Assembly: GCF_026625805.1 (NCBI RefSeq)
Contig: NZ_CP113064.1
Span: forward strand, 186,001 to 250,000
Source: Brevundimonas sp. SL130
GTDB taxonomy: Bacteria; Pseudomonadota; Alphaproteobacteria; Caulobacterales; Caulobacteraceae
Direction of reading: 5' to 3'
DNA: 64,000 nucleotides
The translations under genes were made by a program, and so were the position numbers. This document shows positions 26,169-34,037 of the stretch, in pieces. The notes beneath the pieces were generated by a model. The model searched no databases. It saw nothing but the letters and a program-made list of their open reading frames with translations, and was not told the DNA's origin. The stretch's first letter is position 1. Every line of letters begins with the position of its first letter.

Positions 26169-27479
26169 TTACTTTCCGATGCAGAAGGTGGAGAAGACCT
26201 CGCCCAGCACATCCTCGACCCCAATCTCGCCTGTGACCCGCCCCAGGGCCCCGGCCGCTCGACGAAGATCATCGCCCGCCATTTCGGGCCCGATGCTCAG
26301 GGCGCCCCGGCCTGCTTCGACCGCCTCCAGCGCCTCGGTCAGGCGCAGTCGGTGACGCTCACGCGTGATCGCCGGAAAGTCCGCACCCGATAGATCGACC
26401 GCCAGACGACGGGCGATCCAGTCGTGAAGCTCCGCCAAACCCTCGCCCGTGCGACTGCTGACGCGGATGGCCTCCAAACCCGGATGCTCGAAAACGGCCG
26501 CCGCCTCATCCGACTTATTGGCCACGATCAGATCGCCTGCCCGGACATAGTCGGCCGCGACTCCTTCAGGATCTCCAGGGGCGCGGACCCAGAGCCGCAA
26601 CTCCGCCTCCTCCGCCCGTCGCCGCGCCCGGCGCACACCCTCGGCCTCGACGGGGTCGTCGCTCTCCCGCAGGCCTGCTGTGTCCGACAGGGTCACAGCA
26701 TAGCCGCCGATCACCAGGTCGGCGTCCAGAACGTCACGCGTCGTCCCTGCAATCGGGGTGACGATGGCCGCTTCACGTTCGATCAAGGCATTGAACAGCG
26801 AGGACTTGCCGGCGTTTGTCTCGCCGATCAGGACGATGCGATAGCCGTCCCGCACGCGCTCGCCTCGCCGCCCCGCCGCCACAGCCCGCCGCAGATCCTC
26901 GGCCAGCCGGTCCAGCACCGGCCCCGCCGTCTGCGCCAGATTGTCCGGCACCTCTTCGTCCGGAAAATCGATCTCCGCCTCGACCAGGGCCAGGGCGAGC
27001 AACAGGTCGCGGCGGAAGCCGGCATAGGTGGCGCTGAGCTGGCCATCCAGCTGACCCAGAGCTTGCCGCGCCTGGGCCGTGGTCTCGGCGTCGATCAGGT
27101 CGGCCACCGCCTCGGCCTGGGCCAGGTCCATCCGCCCGTTCTGAAACGCGCGCCGGGTGAACTCGCCTGGCTCGGCGGGCCGCAAACCCAGGGCGATCAA
27201 GGCCTGGCTGGCCGCCTCGACGACGGCCCGTCCCCCGTGCAGGTGCAGCTCGGCCGCATCCTCGCCGGTGTAGGAGTTCGGCGCGACAAACCGCAGAACC
27301 AGCGCCTGGTCGATGGAAGCGCCGTCATGGGTCAGAGCCCGCACCGAGGCCATCCGCGGCTTCAACCGCCCTGCACCAATCGCATTCAGCGCAGACTCAA
27401 CCGCCGGCCCCGACAGCCTCAACACGGCGATAGCGCCCCGACCAGGCGGAGTGGCGAGGGCGAAAATAGTGTCGGTCAT
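26169..27479 (-). CDS. mnmE: tRNA modification GTPase MnmE (TrmE)
   Basis: 436 residues from ATG 27479; the frame is open 90 bases further up but that part lies in a repeat and has no family similarity. The N-terminal domain begins 'TIFALATPPGRGAIAVLRLSG'. The G domain has 'GETNAGKSSLFN' (about 219-230), 'TPIAGTTRD', 'LSDTAGLRESDDPVE' and 'VANKSD'. The C-terminus 'FSTFCIGK' holds the conserved Cys of the family. It is the GTP-dependent partner of MnmG in tRNA wobble-uridine modification. It sits two genes downstream of rho on the same strand. Confidence 0.97.
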   Translation of the reverse strand: MTDTIFALATPPGRGAIAVLRLSGPAVESALNAIGAGRLKPRMASVRALTHDGASIDQALVLRFVAPNSYTGEDAAELHLHGGRAVVEAASQALIALGLRPAEPGEFTRRAFQNGRMDLAQAEAVADLIDAETTAQARQALGQLDGQLSATYAGFRRDLLLALALVEAEIDFPDEEVPDNLAQTAGPVLDRLAEDLRRAVAAGRRGERVRDGYRIVLIGETNAGKSSLFNALIEREAAIVTPIAGTTRDVLDADLVIGGYAVTLSDTAGLRESDDPVEAEGVRRARRRAEEAELRLWVRAPGDPEGVAADYVRAGDLIVANKSDEAAAVFEHPGLEAIRVSSRTGEGLAELHDWIARRLAVDLSGADFPAITRERHRLRLTEALEAVEAGRGALSIGPEMAGDDLRRAAGALGRVTGEIGVEDVLGEVFSTFCIGK

Positions 27480-27488
27480 GATCTTGCT

Positions 27489-27670
27489 GTCTCCTCCCCG
27501 CCCCGCGGGGAGGTGGCGCGGCGCGTCTTCCGCGCCGTGACGGAGGGGCTCTTTCCGCACGACCGGCATCTCTGGGATTTCAAGAGCCCCTCCACCGCGT
27601 AGCCTGTCCTCGGGCTCGCCTCCGGCGAGGCCCGGGGGCGGTCCCCCTCCCCACTATGTGGGGAGGAGAC
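27489..27670. repeat. Palindromic intergenic repeat between DUF6489 and mnmE
   Basis: Bounded by a perfect terminal inverted repeat GTCTCCTCCCC (27489-27499) / GGGGAGGAGAC (27660-27670). It contains nested hairpins such as CCCCGCCCCGCGGGG and the paired GAGGGGCTCTTT...AAGAGCCCCTC. No gene. Same general design as the elements at 37.75 and 38.90 kb. Confidence 0.8.
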
Positions 27671-27678
27671 AAATCTTT

Positions 27679-27903
27679 TCACTTCACCGCCGCTTCCATC
27701 AAGCGCCGGAACTGGTCCTGGGCCTGAAGCCCGAAACTGGTCCAGGTCTTCAGCAGTTCGTCGGGTTGCATGGCGGCGACATTGGCCTCCATCCGCTTCG
27801 TCATCTCGGCCACCATCGCCTCGTTCAAAGGCGTGACGTCGGGCAGGCCCAGAAAGGCCCGCGCCTCGGCCGGCGTGCAATCGATCTCGACTTGAACCTT
27901 CAT
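27679..27903 (-). CDS. DUF6489-like small protein
   Basis: 74 residues from ATG 27903. 'MKVQVEIDCTPAEARAFLGLPDV' is the hallmark of a small family found in alphaproteobacteria that I recall as DUF6489 (name from memory). The remainder is amphipathic helix ('EMTKRMEANVAAM', 'QAQDQFRRLMEAAV'). Function unknown. It lies between rho and mnmE, in the same direction, with a parS-like site just upstream of its start. Confidence 0.8.
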   Translation of the reverse strand: MKVQVEIDCTPAEARAFLGLPDVTPLNEAMVAEMTKRMEANVAAMQPDELLKTWTSFGLQAQDQFRRLMEAAVK

Positions 27904-27916
27904 GCCTGCGGTCTCC

Positions 27917-27930
27917 ATTTCACGTGAAAC
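27917..27930. other. parS-like site upstream of the DUF6489 gene
   Basis: ATTTCACGTGAAAC, one mismatch from GTTTCACGTGAAAC, intergenic between rho and the DUF6489-like gene. Confidence 0.75.
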
Positions 27931-27987
27931 CGCCTCTCCTCAAGCAGCCCCGCGCCGCGCGCGGAGCGATAGGAGAGAGACGACGGA

Positions 27988-29433
27988 TCAGGTGTTCATC
28001 GACTGGAAGAAGTCCGAGTTGTTCTTCGACTGACGCAACTTGTCGAGCAGGAATTCGATCGCATCCTGCGGACCCATGGGATTCAGGATGCGGCGCAGGA
28101 CATAGGTCTTGGCCAGCTGATCCTTCGGCGTGATCAGGTCTTCCTTGCGGGTGCCGGACTTCAGCACATCGATGGCGGGGAAGATGCGCTTGTCGGCGAC
28201 CTTGCGGTCCAGCACGATTTCCGAGTTGCCGGTGCCCTTGAACTCTTCGAAGATCACTTCGTCCATCCGGCTGCCGGTGTCGATCAGGGCCGTGGCGATG
28301 ATGGTCAGCGACCCGCCCTGCTCCACATTCCGCGCGGCGCCGAAGAAGCGTTTCGGCCGTTGCAGGGCGTTGGCGTCCACACCGCCGGTCAGCACCTTGC
28401 CCGACGACGGGACGGTGGCGTTATAGGCGCGGCCCAGGCGGGTGATGGAGTCCAGCAGGATCACCACGTCCTTCTTGTGCTCGACCAGACGCTTGGCCTT
28501 TTCGATCACCATCTCGGCGACGGCGACGTGGCGCGTGGCCGGCTCGTCGAAGGTCGAGGCCACGACCTCGCCCTTGACCGTCCTCTGCATGTCGGTGACT
28601 TCTTCCGGCCGTTCGTCGATCAGCAGGACGATCAGGATGACTTCGGGGTGGTTCTTCTCGATCGACTTGGCGATGTTCTGCAGCATCACCGTCTTGCCGA
28701 CCCGCGGCGGCGCCACGATCAGACAGCGCTGGCCCTTGCCCAGGGGGGCGACGATGTCGATGACGCGGCCGGAACGATCCTTCAGCGTCGGATCCTGGAT
28801 TTCCATGTGCAGCCGCTCTTCGGGATAGAGGGGCGTCAGGTTGTCGAACAGGACCTTGGTCTTGACCATCTCGGGGTCTTCGAGATTGATCGTATCGACC
28901 TTGAGCAGGGCGAAATAGCGCTCGCCTTCGCGCGGGGCCCGCACCGCGCCATGGACCGTATCGCCCGACCGCAGGCCGAAACGGCGAATCTGCGACGGCG
29001 ACACATAGACGTCGTCGGGGCCCGGCAGATAGTTGGCGTCCGAGCTGCGCAGGAAGCCGAACCCGTCGGGCAGGATCTCCAGCACCCCGTCGGCGATGAT
29101 TTCGACTTCTTCGTCAGCCAGGGCCTTCAGGATGGCGAACAGCAGATCCTGCTTGCGCAGGTTCGAGGCGTTCTCGACCTCCAGCTGTTCGGCGAAGGCG
29201 ACCAGGTCGGCCGGGGTCTTCTCGTTCAGTTCGGCCAGGGTGATCCGGCCATTGGCGACCACGGGCTCGCCATCATCCTCGTCGTCGTCCGCCGTGGTGT
29301 CCACGCCGGAATCGGCGCCCGCCGCCTCGCCGGCTTCATGCTCGGCGCCGTGATGGGTCGGGGCTTCAGCCCCCGAGTTCTCAGCCTGGGCGTTTTCGGT
29401 CTCGGGGGTGTCGTTATCGGTGACGTCGGTCAT
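27988..29433 (-). CDS. rho: Transcription termination factor Rho
   Basis: 481 residues, about 60 longer than E. coli Rho. The extra is an acidic N-terminal tail (residues 1-60, Asp/Glu/Ala rich with 'DDDEDDGE'). Then the Rho N-domain ('[19 protein letters not shown]'), RNA-binding 'DGFGFLRS...[23 protein letters not shown]', P-loop '[12 protein letters not shown]', '[13 protein letters not shown]', Q-loop '[26 protein letters not shown]' and '[14 protein letters not shown]'. A hexameric RNA helicase that ends transcription. Transcribed toward mnmE. An IS5 element lies 222 bases upstream of its start, so the upstream regulatory region has been cut from the heme operon. Confidence 0.97.
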   Translation of the reverse strand: MTDVTDNDTPETENAQAENSGAEAPTHHGAEHEAGEAAGADSGVDTTADDDEDDGEPVVANGRITLAELNEKTPADLVAFAEQLEVENASNLRKQDLLFAILKALADEEVEIIADGVLEILPDGFGFLRSSDANYLPGPDDVYVSPSQIRRFGLRSGDTVHGAVRAPREGERYFALLKVDTINLEDPEMVKTKVLFDNLTPLYPEERLHMEIQDPTLKDRSGRVIDIVAPLGKGQRCLIVAPPRVGKTVMLQNIAKSIEKNHPEVILIVLLIDERPEEVTDMQRTVKGEVVASTFDEPATRHVAVAEMVIEKAKRLVEHKKDVVILLDSITRLGRAYNATVPSSGKVLTGGVDANALQRPKRFFGAARNVEQGGSLTIIATALIDTGSRMDEVIFEEFKGTGNSEIVLDRKVADKRIFPAIDVLKSGTRKEDLITPKDQLAKTYVLRRILNPMGPQDAIEFLLDKLRQSKNNSDFFQSMNT

Positions 29434-29655
29434 GATGCAGGCTCGCGGACGCGCGCACGGAACCGCACGGCGTCAGGTCTCTGGAAATGTCTGGCCGTGA
29501 GGCCGAAGGGGAGCACGACGGGCTCCCGCTGGTCGAACCGGCGGGCGTCGCGAAAAGAGAGGGACCGCCGGAAGGACCGAACGGTTCATCGCCAGCGGAA
29601 CCACAGGCGGAAGGTCAGGTCAAGCGGAGGCGTTGGCAAACTTCCCTCTCCCGCC

Positions 29656-30802
29656 GGAGACCTTTGCATAACTGCGGTTCGGTGATTCACTCCTTTGAGA
29701 AGGAGACGGCTCATGCATCGGTCAAGCGGACAGGGTCACCTGAGCGAAGCCTGGCTTTCGCCGAGTTTGGGTCGCAACGAGCAGCTTGAGCGGATTGGCT
29801 CGGTGTTCGACTGGACGGCGGTGGAGCGGTTGGTGTCGGAGGTTTATTCGGCCCGGTCGGGTCGACCGTCTTGGCCGCCTCTGACGATGGTGAAGGCCTT
29901 GCTATTACAGCAGTGGTACGGACTGTCGGACCCGGGGCTCGAAGAGGCTCTGGGAGACCGCCTCAGCTTTCGTCGGTTTGTAGGCCTGGGTCTGGACGAG
30001 GGGGCGCCGGACCATTCGGTGATCAGCCGGTTCCGCAAGGCCTTGCGTGACCGGGGTCTGGACGGGGCGCTGTTTCAGGAGATCGGTCGCCAGTTGGAGG
30101 CGCGGGGCCTAGTGGTCAGGTCGGGGACGCTGATGGACGCGACCCTGGTGGAGGCTGCGGTGGCTCGGCCGTCGCGCGAGGCAGGCCTGGGCCGACGTGG
30201 GACAACCGATCCGGACGCGGACTGGACCATGAAGAACGGTCGGTCTCACTATGGCTACAAGGCTCATATGGGCGTCGATCAGGGGTCGGGGCTGATCCGG
30301 CGCGCTGAACTGACCTCGGCGAAGGTCAGCGACAGCGAGACGGCGGATCGGTTGATCTGCGGCGACGAGCGGGCCGTCTATGGCGATCGGGCCTATGAGC
30401 ACAAGGGTCGCCGACGTCGGCTCAAGGCCGCCGGGATCAAGGATCGCATCCTGCACCGCAGCCACAAGCATCAGGACGGACTCCCCAACTGGCAGGCGGT
30501 TCGCAACCGGCTGATCGGTCCTGTCCGCGCCGCCGTCGAGCGCGTGTTCGGAACCCTGAAGCGCAGTTACGGCTATCGCCGGGTCCGATACCGAGGCCTG
30601 GAGGCCAACCGCCTCCAGCTCAGACTGCTGTGCATAGCCTTCAATCTCAGGAAGGCGGCGATGCTGCTGGCCTGAAGCCCATCAGATCGGCGAGACGCCC
30701 GCCTAAAACCAACCGCACCCCTCCGATCCAGCCCCCAAACACATCCTCAGCGCCACGCCTATCAAGAGCCCCGGCCAACAACAGGCTTACGCAAAGGTCT
30801 CC
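29656..30802 (+). mobile_element. IS5-family insertion sequence, complete (1147 bp)
   Basis: Terminal inverted repeats: left GGAGACCTTTGCATAA, right (complement) GGAGACCTTTGCGTAA, 15 of 16 bases identical. A probable 3-bp target duplication GCC flanks it (29653-29655 and 30803-30805). One transposase gene fills it. If removed, the flanks join as CCCTCTCCCGCCGGGAGAGGG, a perfect intergenic-repeat hairpin, showing that insertion was into its loop. Confidence 0.9.
29713..30675 (+). CDS. IS5-family DDE transposase
   Basis: 320 residues from ATG 29713 (GAGAAGGAGA upstream). N-terminal DUF772-type helical domain ('LTMVKALLLQQWYGLSDPGLEEALGDRLSFRRFVGL'), then the DDE catalytic core: first Asp in 'GTLMDATLVEA', second in 'AVYGDRAYEHKGRR', Glu in 'AAVERVFGTLKRSYGYRRVRYRG' with the Y-x(2)-R-x(3)-E-x(6)-K arrangement typical of IS5/IS4. 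The gene is intact, so the element is potentially active. Confidence 0.95.
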   Translation: MHRSSGQGHLSEAWLSPSLGRNEQLERIGSVFDWTAVERLVSEVYSARSGRPSWPPLTMVKALLLQQWYGLSDPGLEEALGDRLSFRRFVGLGLDEGAPDHSVISRFRKALRDRGLDGALFQEIGRQLEARGLVVRSGTLMDATLVEAAVARPSREAGLGRRGTTDPDADWTMKNGRSHYGYKAHMGVDQGSGLIRRAELTSAKVSDSETADRLICGDERAVYGDRAYEHKGRRRRLKAAGIKDRILHRSHKHQDGLPNWQAVRNRLIGPVRAAVERVFGTLKRSYGYRRVRYRGLEANRLQLRLLCIAFNLRKAAMLLA

Positions 30803-30984
30803 GCCGGGAGAGGGCTTGAGCGCCCGAGAGCGCAGCGATCGGTCTTGCGCGACCCGAAGGGCGGCGCGAAGCAGCCAAAGGGTGATGGGCGCAGTGTTGA
30901 AGGGATGGGGGGACGGCTGTGCGAGCTGGCCCACCGGCGGGCCCTCATCCGGCCCTTCGGGCCACCTTCTCCCACGGGAGAAGT
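30803..30984. repeat. Palindromic intergenic repeat, right part (split by IS5)
   Basis: Begins with GCCGGGAGAGGGCTTGAGCG and ends CTTCTCCCACGGGAGAAG. Its left arm CCCTCTCCCGCC is at 29644-29655, on the other side of the IS5 copy. It is nearly the same unit as 41491-41634 (shared GGGAGAGGGCTTGAGCGCCC, GCGATCGGTCTTGCGCGA, and GGCCCACCGGCGGGCCCTCA), with extra sequence in the middle. No gene in 30676-30996 otherwise. Confidence 0.85.
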
Positions 30985-30996
30985 GCAGGGAACCTC

Positions 30997-31464
30997 TCAC
31001 CCGAACGTCCACTCCGTCGTCACCGACAGCACCATGACGATGGCCAGAACGAACGGGACCTCGTTCGTCATCCGCCAGAACTTGCCCGAATATTTGGACG
31101 TCCCCGCCGCAATCTTCTTGCGTTGCGCCGCCAGGAAGCCGTGCCAGCCGCTGAGCAGGAAGACACCGATCAGTTTGGCGACCATCCACGGCTCGGCCAG
31201 AAACGCCGCGCCCCGCGCCGAGACGTCGATATGGATCAGCCACAGGCCGAAACCCCAGGCCAGGATCATGGCCGGATTGACGATAATCCGCAGCAGCCGC
31301 GTCTGCCACAGCCTCAGAAGCGCCTGCATCTCACTGCGCAAAGGCTCGGGCTTGGCGTTCTGCTCGACGTCATAGGCATAGAGGCGCGGCAGAAACAGCA
31401 TGCCGGCCATCCAGGCGATCACCGCCAGAATGTGCAGGCCGCGCGCCAGATCATACAGGTTCAT
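30997..31464 (-). CDS. hemJ: Protoporphyrinogen IX oxidase HemJ
   Basis: 155 residues with four or five membrane helices ('LHILAVIAWMAGMLFLPRL', 'IIVNPAMILAWGFGLWLI', 'WMVAKLIGVFLLSGWHGFL', 'VPFVLAIVMVLSVT'). Conserved 'HILAVIAWMAGMLFLPRLYAYD' holds the heme-ligand His, and 'KLIGVFLLSGWHG' is the second family motif. It catalyses the penultimate step of heme synthesis in bacteria lacking HemG/HemY. ATG overlaps the hemH stop by three bases within an ATGA, placing it third in the hemE-hemH-hemJ operon. Confidence 0.95.
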   Translation of the reverse strand: MNLYDLARGLHILAVIAWMAGMLFLPRLYAYDVEQNAKPEPLRSEMQALLRLWQTRLLRIIVNPAMILAWGFGLWLIHIDVSARGAAFLAEPWMVAKLIGVFLLSGWHGFLAAQRKKIAAGTSKYSGKFWRMTNEVPFVLAIVMVLSVTTEWTFG

Positions 31465-32522
31465 GCCGCATCCTTGCGATGACGATAGGGGCAGGCCTTC
31501 CAGTCCGCCTTACAGCCCGGCCCAAAGGGCGCGACGCCGGTGCGGCCCAGGGCGCCGACGGCCGCATCGGCCAGGGCGTCAATGAACAGCGGCGCCGTCC
31601 CGACGGCCGGCGCCCTCAAATACAAACTGACCCCTTTTTCGTGGGCCAGTTCGCCGTATTCGATATCCAACTCGACCAGGGTCTCGATATGTTCGGAGAC
31701 GAAGGCGATGGGCGTGATCACGACTCCGACCCCGTCGCGACCCGCCTGTTCGATGGCCTCCGGCGTGGATGGACCCAACCACTTCATCGGCCCGACACGG
31801 CTCTGGTAGCAAAGCGCGTGGTCGATCGGCCCTCGGTCGCGTTCGATGGCGGCGACCACGGCGGCCACAGTGGTCTCGACCTGTTCCTGATAGGGGTCGC
31901 CCTTACCGCTGACCAGTTTCTCGGGGATGCCGTGGGCGGAAAACAGCACCCGCACAGGCCCCTCGCCCGCCTCGTCCAGCTTCGTCCCGATAGCCTGGGC
32001 CTGGGCCTCGACCCAGCCGTCGGCGCGGGGATAGCAGCAGACGGCGCGACTGACGCCGGACCCGGCATAGGTCTCGTTCCAGATCTTCAGCGAGGACTGG
32101 GTCGTGGTGGTCGAAAACTGCGGATAGAGCGGCAGCAGCACCACTTCATCGGGGCCGAAAGCCGCCACATCAACGGCCGTCTCCTCGGTAAACGGATGCC
32201 AGTAACGCATGGCGATAAAGACCCGAGCCTCGTCCCCGGCCAGGCGTGCATTCAGCACCACCTCCAGGGCCTCGGCCTGACGGCGCGTGCCCGGCAACAA
32301 CGGCGACCCCCCGCCCATCAGGGCGTAGTTGGCCTGGGCGCTGGTCTCGCGCCGGCTGGAGATCAGCTTGGCCAGGGGCGTCCGCGCAAATCCCGGCAGG
32401 CCGATGATGGCCGGATCATTGAACAGGTTGAACAGAAACGGCTTCACCGAGGCCTGATCATCGGGTCCGCCCAGATTGAACAGCACCACCGCGATCCGGC
32501 GGCCTTGCGGGGTTTGAGTCAT
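31461..32522 (-). CDS. hemH: Ferrochelatase
   Basis: 353 residues from ATG 32522, which overlaps the hemE stop (ATGA); the frame is open far upstream but there it only mirrors hemE. 'VVLFNLGGPDD', 'MRYWHPFTEE', 'PLYPQFSTTTTQS', 'LFSAHGIPEKLVSGKGDPY' (catalytic His) and 'IAFVSEHIETLVELDIEY' (catalytic Glu) are the family signatures. It inserts Fe(II) into protoporphyrin IX at the membrane. The C-terminus has two Cys ('GCKADWKACPYR'), and 'RAVCCYPRAD' holds two more; C. crescentus ferrochelatase is known to bind a [2Fe-2S] cluster, so one is likely here too (inference). Confidence 0.96.
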   Translation of the reverse strand: MTQTPQGRRIAVVLFNLGGPDDQASVKPFLFNLFNDPAIIGLPGFARTPLAKLISSRRETSAQANYALMGGGSPLLPGTRRQAEALEVVLNARLAGDEARVFIAMRYWHPFTEETAVDVAAFGPDEVVLLPLYPQFSTTTTQSSLKIWNETYAGSGVSRAVCCYPRADGWVEAQAQAIGTKLDEAGEGPVRVLFSAHGIPEKLVSGKGDPYQEQVETTVAAVVAAIERDRGPIDHALCYQSRVGPMKWLGPSTPEAIEQAGRDGVGVVITPIAFVSEHIETLVELDIEYGELAHEKGVSLYLRAPAVGTAPLFIDALADAAVGALGRTGVAPFGPGCKADWKACPYRHRKDAA

Positions 32523-33577
32523 TGGGCGCCGATCCTTTTCAGAACCCGTTCGACATGGTCGATGGGCACGTCCGGCAATATGCCATGACCCAGGTTGAAC
32601 ACCCATGGCCCCTGGCCCCAGGCCTCCATCAGCTGATCCACCCGGCGATCCAACAGTTCGCCCCCGGCGCGCAACAGCAAGGGATCCAGCGCGCCCTGGA
32701 TCGGCTTGATCTGTTGCACCCGTTTGCCGACCTCCAGCGGACAGGCGGTGTCCAGGGCGACGGCGTCGACCTCGACCTCCTGCGCATATCGCTCTGCAAG
32801 CGCCGCAGAGCCCCGTGGGAAGCCGATCAAGGGCACGGTGACGCCCAGCTCCCGGGTGCGCTTCACAAGCGCCTGGTGGGGCTTCAGGACCAATCTTTCG
32901 AACAGGTCGTCCGGCAGACCCTCGGCCCAGCTCTCGAAAATCTTCAGCACCTGGGCGCCGGCGTCGGCCTGCATCTTCAAATACCGCGCCGTGGCCTCGA
33001 CCAGAACCTCCAGCGTCTCGTCGACCCGCTTGGGCTCCGCATAGGCGTAGGTCCGGGCCTGGGCGCGTTCGCCCTTGCCGATAGTCCGGTGTTCGCCGTC
33101 CAGCATATAGGTCGCCACCGTCCAGGGGGCGCCGGCGAACCCGATCAAGGCGCGTTCCGGCTCCAGGGCCTTGCGCACGATCGACAGGGTCTCGCCCACG
33201 GCCGACAGATGCGCGCCGGCCTCGGGCGCCAGTTCCGCCATCCGGCCGGGGATCGGCATTTCGCCGAGCCGCGGCCCCTCGCCCGTCTCGAACCAGACGT
33301 CCTGACCCAGGGCGCGCGGGATCAGCAGGATGTCGGCGAACACAATGGCCGCGTCGAAACCGAAGCGACGCATCGGCTGAAGCGTCGCCTCGGCCGCCAT
33401 CTCGGGGTTCAGGCAAAAGGCGATGAAGTCCGGCGCCTCGGCTCTCAGTCGCCGATACTCGGGCAGGTACCGTCCCGCCTGGCGCATGAACCAGACCGGC
33501 GGACGATCCAACGTCTCCCCTCGGAGAGCCCGGATCATCACGGGAGTCTGAACGGCGTTCTGGATCGGATCGGTCAT
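32519..33577 (-). CDS. hemE: Uroporphyrinogen decarboxylase
   Basis: 352 residues. 'DRPPVWFMRQAGRYLPEYR' (about 24-42) and 'GFAGAPWTVATYMLDG' are the URO-D signatures, with the catalytic Asp in 'FDAAIVFADILLIPRALGQDV'. It converts uroporphyrinogen III to coproporphyrinogen III. First gene of hemE-hemH-hemJ, each overlapping the next. It borders the predicted origin; in Caulobacter the hemE promoter lies within Cori. Confidence 0.97.
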   Translation of the reverse strand: MTDPIQNAVQTPVMIRALRGETLDRPPVWFMRQAGRYLPEYRRLRAEAPDFIAFCLNPEMAAEATLQPMRRFGFDAAIVFADILLIPRALGQDVWFETGEGPRLGEMPIPGRMAELAPEAGAHLSAVGETLSIVRKALEPERALIGFAGAPWTVATYMLDGEHRTIGKGERAQARTYAYAEPKRVDETLEVLVEATARYLKMQADAGAQVLKIFESWAEGLPDDLFERLVLKPHQALVKRTRELGVTVPLIGFPRGSAALAERYAQEVEVDAVALDTACPLEVGKRVQQIKPIQGALDPLLLRAGGELLDRRVDQLMEAWGQGPWVFNLGHGILPDVPIDHVERVLKRIGAQ

Positions 33578-33772
33578 GTCGGACGATTAAGGTCACAGCC
33601 CCCCGCTCTCAATCCCTAATCAGATTAAGAATTAAAAGATTCGAAGTGGCAGGTAGGGGGGTGGAACGGCGGGGACGAATGCGACGGCGGCGGCGGAACA
33701 AAAGCGGATATCCACGCGGCCTGGAACCCGATCGGGGATGCGGAACAGGACTATCCAGCCGGTGGACAATCC

Positions 33773-33787
33773 CTAACAAAACCTTAA
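33773..33787. promoter_or_regulatory. CtrA-like site in the origin
   Basis: CTAA-N7-TTAA, one mismatch from the CtrA consensus TTAA-N7-TTAA. Confidence 0.6.
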
Positions 33788-33825
33788 CGCCAAAGGGTTT
33801 GCGGGGGCCTGCGGCTGTGAACGGG

Positions 33826-33851
33826 GTAAACTGACGTTAACCCTTCATTAG
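33826..33851. promoter_or_regulatory. Double CtrA-like site in the origin
   Basis: GTAA-N7-TTAA-N7-TTAG: three half-sites spaced by exactly seven bases, so two overlapping near-consensus CtrA sites share the central TTAA (33837-33840). It abuts the DnaA-box-like sequence at 33854, as in Caulobacter where CtrA and DnaA compete at the origin. Confidence 0.65.
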
Positions 33852-33853
33852 GA

Positions 33854-33862
33854 TTTTCCACA
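33854..33862 (+). promoter_or_regulatory. DnaA-box-like sequence
   Basis: TTTTCCACA, one mismatch from TTATCCACA, three bases from the end of the double CtrA-like site. Confidence 0.65.
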
Positions 33863-34037
33863 GCCAAGACGAAAACGGTTTTCCGCCTTGGGATGAACCG
33901 GGGTCGGACTGACGTCGTCATCCACCCTCATCCCCGCTCGCGGCCGGATCGATCAGGCGTTAAGGAGAACGGCGCCCCGACGGTCCCCCGCCGTCCCCAA
34001 GGCGCCGCGAGTCTGTCAACAGGGAGTCGAACATCGC

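Larger units (their letters stand above)
33578..34037. other. oriC: Predicted chromosome replication origin (Cori-like)
   Basis: The 460-base gap between hemE and ppsR is gene-free and lies in exactly the gene context of Caulobacter Cori. An AT-rich tract (about 33610-33642, with TAATCAGATTA and TTAAGAATTAA) could be the unwinding element. CtrA-like sites are at 33773-33787 and 33826-33851, a DnaA-box-like TTTTCCACA at 33854-33862, and weaker DnaA-like sequences (two mismatches) at 33708-33716, 33761-33769 and 33918-33926. No ORF here shows a family motif. Confidence 0.85.

Noticed and set aside
28360-29685. Long plus-strand frame opposite rho
   Set aside because: It shadows the rho gene, whose motifs are complete; the opposite frame has low-complexity composition and no start signal.
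32523-33596. Upstream extension of the hemH frame to 711 codons
   Set aside because: The extra part is hemE read in another frame. ATG 32522 overlaps the hemE stop and begins the ferrochelatase motif.
33646-33834. 62-codon frame inside the origin gap
   Set aside because: Arg-rich, no ribosome-binding site, no family; it overlaps the CtrA-like sites. Better seen as non-coding origin DNA.
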